In this document: in pieces, positions 1 to 7,372 of the stretch
Position numbering within the stretch: position 1 is the stretch's first letter
How the letters are laid out: the number at the start of each line of letters is the position of its first letter
Assembly (NCBI GenBank): GCA_963712065.1
Contig: CAVQGM010000001.1
Span: forward strand, 186,001 to 250,000
DNA: 64,000 bases
From: CAVQGM01 sp963712065
GTDB taxonomy: Bacteria; Actinomycetota; Acidimicrobiia; Acidimicrobiales; Acidimicrobilacustridaceae
Reading direction: 5' to 3'
Position numbers and translations under genes: made by a program
Notes under the pieces: generated by a model
Seen by the model: only the letters and a program-made list of their open reading frames with translations
Databases searched by the model: none
Told to the model about the DNA's origin: nothing

Positions 1-1
1 G

Positions 2-610
2 GAGCTGGCCGCGTCGTGGCGGCTGCTGGTGTTCGTGCCGGCGCGCCGGCCCCGCCGGTCGGGCCTGCACGCCTACCGCTACGAGGGTGCCTACCGGCTC
101 GCACCGGCCCGCGACGACCGCGGGCGGTGGGCGCTGGCGCCGGCCGACCCCATCGCCCGCACCACCTCCGGACCACGCACGACCGCCGTCGCACCTCCGA
201 GGCCCCCCGGCGACACCCACACCGATCCGATCGACGGCGCCTGGGGCGACCTCGCCCACCGGGTCGACGACGCCGCCGCCCGGGTGGCGACCCTCGTGGC
301 CCTGCTCCCGCCGGGACCGCTCGCCGACCGCGCCGCCGACGTGCGGGGCGAGGTCGAGCGGGCCACCGCCGATGCGCGCCGCCTGGCCGCCGTGGGCGCC
401 ACCCTCGCGCCGGTCGACGGCGCCGGCTCGCGAGCGCCGGCCGTGCGAGCGCGCGTCGACGAGATCGTCGCGGCCGTCGACCGCACCGTGGAGGACCTCG
501 TCGACATCCACCTCTCGCTCGACGGGCCCGCCGACCCCGCAGCGCCCCTGCAGGGCCTGGTCGGCGCCCTCGCCGAGCTCAGGGCACCGACGCCACCAGC
601 TCCTCGCTGA
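2..610 (+). CDS. Hypothetical protein, 5' end outside the window
   Basis: The frame is open from the first bases of the window and ends in TGA at 608-610, so the start lies upstream; the GTG at 29 is probably internal. About 203 residues are visible. The first 50 are basic and aromatic (LHAYRYEG followed by AYRL), then a Thr/Pro/Arg-rich linker, then a region of about 120 residues rich in Ala, Arg and Asp with a heptad-like pattern that suggests a helical bundle. I recognise no family. Its 3' end overlaps the convergent SDR gene by 32 bases. Third-position GC is as high as in the neighbours. Confidence 0.6.
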   Translation, partial: ELAASWRLLVFVPARRPRRSGLHAYRYEGAYRLAPARDDRGRWALAPADPIARTTSGPRTTAVAPPRPPGDTHTDPIDGAWGDLAHRVDDAAARVATLVALLPPGPLADRAADVRGEVERATADARRLAAVGATLAPVDGAGSRAPAVRARVDEIVAAVDRTVEDLVDIHLSLDGPADPAAPLQGLVGALAELRAPTPPAPR

Positions 611-1445
611 GCTCCCACAGGCGTCGGGCGGCATCGGGGTCGCGGCCCGCCGCGCTCGGCTCGTGCATCCGGCATCGCACGAAGTACTGACCGGTGACGC
701 CCTCGACCTCGGGCGACGACGCCAGGTGGGTGATCGTGCGGGCGCCGCGCCTCGGGCTGACGAGGAACGGACGACCGATGGCCAGCAGCGCCCGCTCGAT
801 GCCGACCGTGTCGTCGGCGCTGCCGAACCCGGAGCGGACGGCGCCGGGGTGCAGGCAGTTCGACGTGACGCCGGTGCCGGCCAGGCCGCGGGCCAGCTCC
901 AGGGTGAACAACACGTTGGCCAGCTTCGACTGGTTGTAGGCCGCGGTGCCGTGGTAGGCGCGCACGCTGAACTGCGGGTCGGCGAACGAGAACCCCGGCG
1001 CGAACCGGTGGGCGACCGACGACACGTTGACCACCCGGGCCGGCGCCGACGCCACCAGCCGATCTCGCAGGAGCTCGGTGAGCAGGAAGTGGCCCAGGTG
1101 GTTCACGCCGAAGGTCGCCTCGAAGCCGTCCTCGGTCAGCTGCCGGGTCGACAGGATCGCCCCGGCGTTGTTGACCAGCACGTCGAGGCGGTCGTAGCGG
1201 TCCTGCACGTCGTCGGCAAAGGCCCGGATCGAGGCCGACGACGCCAGATCGAGTGACATGGCCGTGGCCTCGCCACCGCGCGATCGGGCCCGGACGTCCT
1301 CGGCGGCGGCCGCGCCCTTGGTGTCGTCACGGGCGGCGATCACCACGATCGCGCCGAGGCCGGCCAGCGACACGGCCGCCTCGCGTCCGATCCCCGAGTT
1401 CCCCCCGGTGATGACCACGACCGCCCCGTCCATGCCGTGACCCAT
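579..1445 (-). CDS. SDR family NAD(P)-dependent oxidoreductase
   Basis: Classical short-chain dehydrogenase of about 288 residues. The cofactor motif TGGNSGIG is at residues 13-20, NNAG near 92-95, the catalytic Ser of VNVSS near 142, and the YNQSK pair Tyr170/Lys174. The long substrate region with SFADPQ resembles the retinol dehydrogenase/WWOX-like subgroup (family knowledge); the substrate is unknown. In-frame ATGs lie at 1481, 1463, 1445 and 1433. I chose 1445 because GGGAG lies six bases upstream of it. The gene is divergent from rsgA and overlaps the 3' end of the preceding convergent gene. Confidence 0.85.
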   Translation of the reverse strand: MGHGMDGAVVVITGGNSGIGREAAVSLAGLGAIVVIAARDDTKGAAAAEDVRARSRGGEATAMSLDLASSASIRAFADDVQDRYDRLDVLVNNAGAILSTRQLTEDGFEATFGVNHLGHFLLTELLRDRLVASAPARVVNVSSVAHRFAPGFSFADPQFSVRAYHGTAAYNQSKLANVLFTLELARGLAGTGVTSNCLHPGAVRSGFGSADDTVGIERALLAIGRPFLVSPRRGARTITHLASSPEVEGVTGQYFVRCRMHEPSAAGRDPDAARRLWELSEELVASVP

Positions 1446-1490
1446 CGGTTCTCCCGTGCCCATCCCGTGAAGTGCGAGCAAACTACCCCG

Positions 1491-2567
1491 GTGCCCGACC
1501 CGACCCCCGAGTCCGACTCGCTCGTCCCCTATGGCTGGGACGAGCGGGTCGCCGCGCTCTGGAGCGAGGTGGCCGGGCCCGCGGTGCCGGGTCGGGTCAC
1601 CACCGCGGCACGGGGGCGGGTGTTCGTCCGCACCGCCGACGACCTCGTCCTGGCGACGGCCAACCCCGCCGGCTGGGCCGAGGGGGACGAAGCGGTGGTC
1701 CCCACCACCGGCGACTGGGTCGGCGTCTCCCCCGACGGCGGGCTCCGCACGGTCCTCGCGGTCCTTCCCCGTTGGTCGCGCATCGCCCGGGTCGACGCGC
1801 TGGGCCGCGCCGAGCAGGTGCTCGCCGCCAACGTCGACGTGGTGCTGGTGGTCCTCGGCCTCGACCGACCGGTCAAGGCCGGCCGCATCGACCGGTCACT
1901 GGTGCTGGCCTGGGACACCGGCGCGGTGCCCGTGGTCGTCCTCACCAAGGCCGACCTGGTCGGCGAGGCGGAGCTCGACGACGCGCTCGACGAGGTGGCC
2001 CGGGTGGCGCCGAAGATCCGCGTGCGCGCCGTCGCCGCCGACCGCCCGGGCGACGTCGAGGTGCTGCGCGACGACCTGCGCGACCATCGGACCGCGGTCC
2101 TGCTCGGCGAGTCCGGCGCCGGGAAGTCCACGCTCGTGAACCGCCTGGTCGGCACGGACGTCCAGGAGACCGGGAGGGTGCGCACCGGTGACGCCAAGGG
2201 TCGGCACACGACGGCGAGCCGGGACCTGGTGCTGGTCCCCGGGGGCGGCATCCTCATCGACACCCCCGGCCTGCGGGCCCTCGGCGTGTGGGACGCCCGC
2301 GAAGGGATGTCGGTGGTCTACGACGACATCGAAGCGCTCGCGCCCCGCTGCCGCTTCAACGACTGCATGCACCGGGACGAGCCCGGCTGCGCCGTGCGGT
2401 TGGCCGTCGACGACGGCGCGCTCGACGCCGATCGCCTCGACCGCTACCTCGCCCTGCAGGACGAGATCGCCGCCAACGAGGCCCGCCGTGACGCTGCCGC
2501 CCGTCGGGACAGGAAGCGTCAGGACAAGGTCGCCCAGCGCGCCTACCGGAAGGGCCCCCACCGATGA
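1491..2567 (+). CDS. rsgA: Ribosome small subunit-dependent GTPase A
   Basis: Circularly permuted GTPase that acts in late 30S maturation (family knowledge). An N-terminal OB-like region is followed by the G4 motif TKAD near residue 153, then the P-loop GESGAGKST near 206, then DTPGLR as G3; this order is the family hallmark. The C-terminal zinc knuckle is visible as CRFNDCMH followed by a Cys five residues on, and the protein ends in a basic tail. About 358 residues. The start could be GTG 1491, GTG 1467 or ATG 1437; I prefer 1491 because the upstream residues are not family-like, although no strong ribosome site is seen. The stop overlaps the Nudix start by four bases (ATGA). Confidence 0.93.
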   Translation: MPDPTPESDSLVPYGWDERVAALWSEVAGPAVPGRVTTAARGRVFVRTADDLVLATANPAGWAEGDEAVVPTTGDWVGVSPDGGLRTVLAVLPRWSRIARVDALGRAEQVLAANVDVVLVVLGLDRPVKAGRIDRSLVLAWDTGAVPVVVLTKADLVGEAELDDALDEVARVAPKIRVRAVAADRPGDVEVLRDDLRDHRTAVLLGESGAGKSTLVNRLVGTDVQETGRVRTGDAKGRHTTASRDLVLVPGGGILIDTPGLRALGVWDAREGMSVVYDDIEALAPRCRFNDCMHRDEPGCAVRLAVDDGALDADRLDRYLALQDEIAANEARRDAAARRDRKRQDKVAQRAYRKGPHR

Positions 2568-3265
2568 GCGAGCTGATCCCCGCGGCCACCGTCGTGCTGC
2601 TGCGCGACGGCGACGGCGGCCTCGAGGTGCTGCTCCTCCGGCGCGACTCGAGACTCGAGTTCGCCGGCGGGATGTGGGTCTTCCCGGGCGGACGCATCGA
2701 CCCGGGCGACCGCCACGATGGGGATGGGGATGGGGATGGGGAGGACGACGGCGGCGACGTCGCCGCTGCCCGACGCGCCGCGGTGCGCGAGGCCGCCGAG
2801 GAGGCAGGGGCCGACGTCGACGCCGAGGGGCTCGTCTGGTTCAGCCACTGGACCCCACCCGAGATCGCACCGAAGCGGTTCGCCACCTGGTTCTTCGTGG
2901 CGCCGGCGGCGGGCGACCTCGACGTCGTGATCGACGATGGCGAGATCCGCGGCTTCGCGTGGATGCGACCGGGTGACGCCCTCGCCCGGCGGAACGCGCT
3001 CGAGATCGAGCTCAGCCCGCCCACGTGGATCACGCTCGAGCAGCTCCTCGGCTACCCGACCGCGGCCGAGGCGCTGGCCGACCTCGGCGCGCGGCCACCC
3101 GAGTACTTCGCCACACGCCTCGCCGGCGTGGAGGGTGGCGCCGTCGCGCTCTACCACGGCGACGCCGGCTACGACGAGGCAGACCCCGACCGACCCGGCG
3201 CCCGGCACCGACTGTGGATGCTCGGCACGGGCTGGCGCTACGAGCGCGATCCCACCCCGGGCTGA
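2564..3265 (+). CDS. NUDIX hydrolase with a repeat-expanded loop
   Basis: 233-residue Nudix protein, translationally coupled to rsgA. The first strand AATVVLLRD, FPGGRIDPGD, and the second half of the Nudix box REAAEEAG are clear. Between the two halves of the box sits an Asp/Gly-rich insertion encoded by a 6-bp tandem repeat (2717-2740). The C-terminal half, with WITLEQL and an Arg/Tyr-rich end, is typical of larger actinobacterial Nudix proteins of the CoA-pyrophosphatase-like type. The substrate cannot be told from sequence; nucleotide-diphosphate-linked compounds are the family's usual substrates. Confidence 0.85.
   Translation: MSELIPAATVVLLRDGDGGLEVLLLRRDSRLEFAGGMWVFPGGRIDPGDRHDGDGDGDGEDDGGDVAAARRAAVREAAEEAGADVDAEGLVWFSHWTPPEIAPKRFATWFFVAPAAGDLDVVIDDGEIRGFAWMRPGDALARRNALEIELSPPTWITLEQLLGYPTAAEALADLGARPPEYFATRLAGVEGGAVALYHGDAGYDEADPDRPGARHRLWMLGTGWRYERDPTPG
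2717..2740. repeat. Hexanucleotide repeat inside the Nudix box
   Basis: Four perfect head-to-tail copies of GATGGG, followed by GAGG. They encode alternating Asp-Gly in the loop between the two halves of the Nudix motif. The unit length is a multiple of three, so copy-number change would alter loop length without breaking the frame. Confidence 0.9.
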
Positions 3266-3272
3266 GCGCTCG

Positions 3273-4460
3273 TCAACCCACGGGGGCGGCGAAGGTCCAC
3301 ACGTCGTCGTCGACCCGCAGGTAGTTCTCGGGGTCGGTGAAGTCGAAGGTCTCGCGATCGCCGCCGACGGTCACGATCGCGGTCGAACCGCCGGGCCCGA
3401 CCGGCGCGGTGGTGGAGTCGAAGTCGTAGCGGACGCCGTCGGGCCCGGTGGCGTTCCACGGCGGCTGCGGCAGCTGCTGCCACGCGGCGCCGTCCTCGCT
3501 GACCCACATGTCGACCGGGTTCAGCGGCTGCCCGAACCCACCGAAGCACACGATGCGCTCCTCCAGGAGCTCGCACTGGTGGCCGGGCCGGGGCGACCAG
3601 GGCGCCGCGTCGGTCACCGACGTCCAGGTGGCGCCGTCGGTGGTCTTCCACACGTCGTTGAAGTAGGGCGGCACGCAGTCCGGCTGCGGGGTGCAGACGA
3701 ACCCCTCCTCGCCGCCCAACAGGTACAGCTCGCCGTCCTGCACGACGACCGCCCCCCCGGCGCGCGGCGACCACGGCGCCGCCGCGCTGACCTCCTCCCA
3801 GGTCACCCCGTCGGTGCTCCGCCATACGTCGTTGAAGTAGACGCGGGCGGGACCTGACGGCCCGACGACGGCGGCGTCGTCGTTGCGGGAGCCCCCGAAC
3901 ACGTAGAGCGCGTCGTCGAGGACGGCCGCCATCAGGCCGGCGCGACCCTCCCAGGGGGCCGCTGGCGTGAGCTGCTCCCAGGTGATGCCATCGGTGCTGC
4001 GCCAGACGTCGTCGAAGAACGTGGAGGCGGGGAAGCCGAAGTTCTGGCCGCCGAGCACGTACATGGCGTCACCCATGGTGACCGCCTGGAAGTAGGCCCG
4101 GGCCGGCCAAGCCTCACCGGTGGCCACGACCTGGGTCCAGGTGGCGCCGCCGTCGTCGCTCCGCCAGACGTCGCCCCACAGCTCGCTGTCACCCGGGATC
4201 GGCGAGTTGCGAGGGGTGCGGCCGCCCATGACGAACAGCGATCCGTCGAGCTCGACGACCCGGAGGCCGGCGCGACCGCCCCACGGCGCGCCGTCGACGA
4301 CCGTGCTCCACTCGAAGGCCTCGAGGTCCACCACCGCCGACGTCGTGGCGCTCGACCCGTCGGAGGTGGCCGTCGTCGGAGTATCCCCGTCACCCGAGCA
4401 GGCCGCACCGACCAACACCACGGAAACGACCAACACACCCACGATCACACGCTTGCCCAC
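3273..4460 (-). CDS. Kelch-repeat lipoprotein
   Basis: 395-residue exported protein. A short basic start, a hydrophobic stretch and the lipobox VGAAC near residue 20 mark a lipoprotein signal, so it should be anchored outside the membrane. After a Thr/Ser-rich linker there are about five repeats of roughly 60 residues with the pattern DVWRSTDG...TW, APW..RAG and YVLGG, as expected for a Kelch-type beta-propeller. No enzyme active site is visible; such propellers bind ligands or proteins. The gene is convergent with the Nudix gene, with only seven bases between the stops. Confidence 0.8.
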   Translation of the reverse strand: MGKRVIVGVLVVSVVLVGAACSGDGDTPTTATSDGSSATTSAVVDLEAFEWSTVVDGAPWGGRAGLRVVELDGSLFVMGGRTPRNSPIPGDSELWGDVWRSDDGGATWTQVVATGEAWPARAYFQAVTMGDAMYVLGGQNFGFPASTFFDDVWRSTDGITWEQLTPAAPWEGRAGLMAAVLDDALYVFGGSRNDDAAVVGPSGPARVYFNDVWRSTDGVTWEEVSAAAPWSPRAGGAVVVQDGELYLLGGEEGFVCTPQPDCVPPYFNDVWKTTDGATWTSVTDAAPWSPRPGHQCELLEERIVCFGGFGQPLNPVDMWVSEDGAAWQQLPQPPWNATGPDGVRYDFDSTTAPVGPGGSTAIVTVGGDRETFDFTDPENYLRVDDDVWTFAAPVG

Positions 4461-4554
4461 GTCGTCTCCCCCGTCTCCCGCCGATGGTCACCCGACCAAC
4501 GGTCTGGCCATCATGGCCGACGGCCACGCGTCGCCGCCACGATCGGCGGTCTGC

Positions 4555-5352
4555 TCAGTGGGCGAGCACGGTGCCCGGCGGGGTGCCACGAACCACGTCG
4601 GTTCGTTGCTCGAACGCGTCACCGACGACGCGCGCGTCGGTCGTGACGCAGCCGCCGTCGGCGACCGCCTGGTACTCGACCCGCACCCGCGCGACGTCGA
4701 CCCAGGCGCCTCGGTCGTCACGCACGCGCAGCCCGGTCCATCGCACGACCCCGGCGGGCACGTCGCAGTCGGCGAACACCTCGGACCACACGACGAGCCC
4801 GTCGAGACGGGTGCCGCCGGCGTGGAGGTCACGAACGATGGTCCCCTCCCCCGCGTCGTCGATCACCGTGCCCCGCCAGCCGCCGGTCGGCGCCGCGGCG
4901 ATGCCCAGCCGGTAGCGACGACCGGCCCGCCAGGCGAAGTCGCGGGTGTTCCGGTTGCCGGTCGCGCTCGGCAACGACGACGGGCTGCCCGACAGCTCCC
5001 GACCGTCGGGGCCGTAGCCACCCCAGTTGACCGCGGTCGAGCCCGGGTGGGCCGCGTACCACTGCAGGCCGAGGTGGCCGCCGCCGTGCCGCCGGCCGCC
5101 GAGGGAGGGTGGGTCGACGAACGACGCCTGCAACGCCCAGAACACGAGGTCGGGGGTCGAGGGCGGCTCGACCACCTCGAGCGCGGCCTCGGCCTCGACC
5201 CACGGACCCTCCGGCACCACCCACACGAGGTGGAACGACGACGCGCCGTTCCCGGAGCGGGGACGGCCCCGGGTGCCGTCGAACCCGCCCCCGGGCCCCG
5301 ACCCGGCGCCCGACGCCCGCACCCCGTGCCACCACTGCGCGAGTCGACCCAT
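4555..5352 (-). CDS. Hypothetical beta-rich protein (DUF3472-like)
   Basis: 265 residues, no signal peptide. The order of motifs (SSFHLVWVVPEG, LGLQWYAAHPG, VNWGGYG, WRAGRRYRLG, a Trp-Arg-Gly strand, and VVWSEVF near the end) suggests a concanavalin-like beta-sandwich of the DUF3472 type that describes a surface or sugar-binding module. This is recognition by pattern only. It lies 94 bp upstream of the lipoprotein gene on the same strand and may be transcribed with it. The start at 5352 is the only ATG before the conserved part. Confidence 0.55.
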   Translation of the reverse strand: MGRLAQWWHGVRASGAGSGPGGGFDGTRGRPRSGNGASSFHLVWVVPEGPWVEAEAALEVVEPPSTPDLVFWALQASFVDPPSLGGRRHGGGHLGLQWYAAHPGSTAVNWGGYGPDGRELSGSPSSLPSATGNRNTRDFAWRAGRRYRLGIAAAPTGGWRGTVIDDAGEGTIVRDLHAGGTRLDGLVVWSEVFADCDVPAGVVRWTGLRVRDDRGAWVDVARVRVEYQAVADGGCVTTDARVVGDAFEQRTDVVRGTPPGTVLAH

Positions 5353-5355
5353 CGC

Positions 5356-5817
5356 TCAGGTTCCTCCCCCAGCGAGGTGCCGGCGCCAGTCACCGTGGGT
5401 GAGGTGGTCACCGGGGTGACGCGGCCCCACGTAGGCGTACACCCACGCCGCGACGTCCGGCTCGACGACGCGGACGCGCACCCGCAGGTACTCGGAAGTG
5501 TCGGGGGACGCGGGGTCGAAGCCCTCGAACCGGTCGAGCACGGCGACGACCGCGGGATCGAGCACCCGGAACAGCTCGCCGGTCACGAGCCCCGCGGGCG
5601 CAGCGACCGGCGGGGTCGCGGCGGCACCCTCGGGGGCGTCACCGTCGACCACCAGCCCCGGGTACCAGCCGAGCGCGAACAGCGCGCCGCGGACGCGGCA
5701 GGGCCCGACGAGCTCGAGGCCGTGCACGACGCCGAGCCGCTCCTGGTGGCCGAGACCGGAGAGCAGGGTCCCGTACACCACCAGCAGGTCACCGACGGCG
5801 ACGGGGTCCTCAGCCAT
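5356..5817 (-). CDS. Gamma-glutamylcyclotransferase (AIG2)-like protein
   Basis: 153 residues. The N-terminal VVYGTLLSG is the substrate-binding YGTL motif of the GGCT fold, and LDRFEGFD carries the Glu used as general base in gamma-glutamyl cyclotransferases. It ends in VYAYVGP-type strands. Family members release 5-oxoproline from gamma-glutamyl amines or peptides, or act on other substrates; the exact role here is open. The ATG at 5815-5817 lies inside the 3' end of the GNAT gene (8-base overlap), so the two are coupled. The gene ends just before the start of the next hypothetical. Confidence 0.75.
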   Translation of the reverse strand: MAEDPVAVGDLLVVYGTLLSGLGHQERLGVVHGLELVGPCRVRGALFALGWYPGLVVDGDAPEGAAATPPVAAPAGLVTGELFRVLDPAVVAVLDRFEGFDPASPDTSEYLRVRVRVVEPDVAAWVYAYVGPRHPGDHLTHGDWRRHLAGGGT

Positions 5818-7333
5818 CGCCGGGCGGGACCAGCTCCGACACCGGCAGGTCCGGCACCAGGAGATAGGAGCGCTCGAGGTACAGCGGATCGAACCCGAGG
5901 GAACGGTAGAGCCGCACCGGGTCGTCACCGGGACGGGCTCCGATCAACACCTCGCCGCAACCGGCGGCGCGCAGTCGGTCGACGGCGTGGGCCACCAGCT
6001 CGCCGGCGATGCCGCGGCGTCGGGCGTCGGGCACCGTGTACAGGTCCTCGATCAGGCCGAGGCCGTGCTCGCCCGCCATCGACGCCACGTGGGCCACGTC
6101 CACCCCGTCGAGCGACGCCAGCCAGTAGCGCAGCCGGGGCGCCTTGGCCCGGTGGTCGGCGACGAGCCCGTCGGTGACCTCCTGGGCGAAGGCGGGCTCA
6201 CCGCGCCGGGAGCACTGCTCGACGTGGTCGGCCCGGGCCATGCGGGCCAGGACGTCCCAGTCGGCGTCGCCCTCCGCCGCACGGATCGCCAGACCGGCGG
6301 GACCGGGACGCCCGACGACCACGGGGCCGGTGAGGACGAGCTCGACCTCGGTCGCGGTCTCGTAGCCGTCGGCGACGAGACGGGCGTCGACGGCGGGCGG
6401 CGTGTGGGGATCGCACACGACGAGGCGATGGGCGCACGCCGCGAAGTGCTCCTCGGCCCGCTCGAGCAGCCCGTCGATCTCCCCCGACGTGGCCGCGCGC
6501 GGGGCGCGCAGGTGGTTCGCCATGTGGACTCGGTCGCGGTCGGGGTTGACCACGAACCAGCCCAGCGGATCGGCGAGGGCCTCGTTGCCGAGCGCGTGGT
6601 AGAGCAGCCGCAACGACACGGCGTGGTCGACCAGTGCTTCGCGTCGGCCGTCGGTCACCGCTCCTCCCGCTCCCCGCCGCTCGGGCGAGGCCTCCCGCTC
6701 CCCGCCGCTCGGGCGAGCCTCCCGCTCCCCGCCGCTCGGGCGAGCCTCCCGCTCCCCGCCGCTCGGGCGAGGGGCCTCCCAGTCGACCCGGGCCAGCCGG
6801 TACAGCACGTGGCGTCGCAGCGGGCTGTCCTCCGGGAGTCTCGGGTGGTCGAAGTCGCCCTCGGGATCGCGGGTCATCCCGATCCGTTCCATCACGGCCC
6901 GCGAGGCGGTGTTGGCCGGCACCGTGAACGACACGATCTCCTCGAGCCCCGCTTCCTCGAACCCGAACGCCAGCACCCGACGGGCGGCCTCGTCCGCGTA
7001 GCCGCGGCCCCACGCCGGACGGGCGAGCCGCCAGCCGATCTCGACCGCGGGCATGAACGGCGCGTCGAACTTCGGGACGAGGAACCCGACGAAGCCGATG
7101 AAGGCGCCTGCGTCGGAGACCTCGACGGCCCACAGCCCGTACCCGTGCTGTTCGAAATGGGCCTCGATCCGGTCGGCCAGGGCGTCGGACTCGGCCCGGG
7201 CCAGTGTCGCCGGGAAGTGGCGCATCACCTCGGGGTCGGCGTTCATCACCGCGAAGGGATCACGGTCGACCTCGCGCCAGCGACGCAGCAGCAGGCGCTC
7301 GGTGCGCAGTTCCGGACCGGCGTCCACCGGCAA
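5810..7333 (-). CDS. Tandem GNAT N-acetyltransferases, apparently fused by a one-base shift
   Basis: The frame as given encodes 507 residues. Residues 1-190 form a RimJ/RimL-type GNAT (RTERLLLRRW, then GWRLARPAWGRGYADEA as the acetyl-CoA loop, and NTASRAVMERIG). The second GNAT follows from about residue 226, with the loop VPDARRRGIAGELV and LYRSLGFDP. The linker is a 27-bp repeat array read in two frames (PSGGEREAR three times, then PERRGAGG). If the extra base at 6690 is removed, the first gene ends in TGA at 6655-6657, overlapping a GTG start at 6656-6658 for a 282-residue second gene. Two coupled genes are therefore my preferred reading. Confidence 0.75.
   Translation of the reverse strand: MPVDAGPELRTERLLLRRWREVDRDPFAVMNADPEVMRHFPATLARAESDALADRIEAHFEQHGYGLWAVEVSDAGAFIGFVGFLVPKFDAPFMPAVEIGWRLARPAWGRGYADEAARRVLAFGFEEAGLEEIVSFTVPANTASRAVMERIGMTRDPEGDFDHPRLPEDSPLRRHVLYRLARVDWEAPRPSGGEREARPSGGEREARPSGGEREASPERRGAGGAVTDGRREALVDHAVSLRLLYHALGNEALADPLGWFVVNPDRDRVHMANHLRAPRAATSGEIDGLLERAEEHFAACAHRLVVCDPHTPPAVDARLVADGYETATEVELVLTGPVVVGRPGPAGLAIRAAEGDADWDVLARMARADHVEQCSRRGEPAFAQEVTDGLVADHRAKAPRLRYWLASLDGVDVAHVASMAGEHGLGLIEDLYTVPDARRRGIAGELVAHAVDRLRAAGCGEVLIGARPGDDPVRLYRSLGFDPLYLERSYLLVPDLPVSELVPPGDG
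6663..6771. repeat. 27-bp minisatellite, four copies
   Basis: Four identical 27-bp units lie at 6663-6689, 6691-6717, 6718-6744 and 6745-6771. A single additional G at 6690 separates the first two. The unit contains CCGCTCGGGCGAG at its right end. The array sits exactly at the junction between the two GNAT domains and accounts for the linker of the apparent fusion. Confidence 0.95.
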
Positions 7334-7372
7334 ACCGTAGTGGCTGGCCCCGGGGTCGCGAACGGGCGAGCC

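Noticed and set aside
87..1256. Long plus-strand open frame of 389 codons
   Set aside because: It is the opposite-strand shadow of the SDR gene and the partial first gene; Pro/Ser/Arg-rich with no family motifs.
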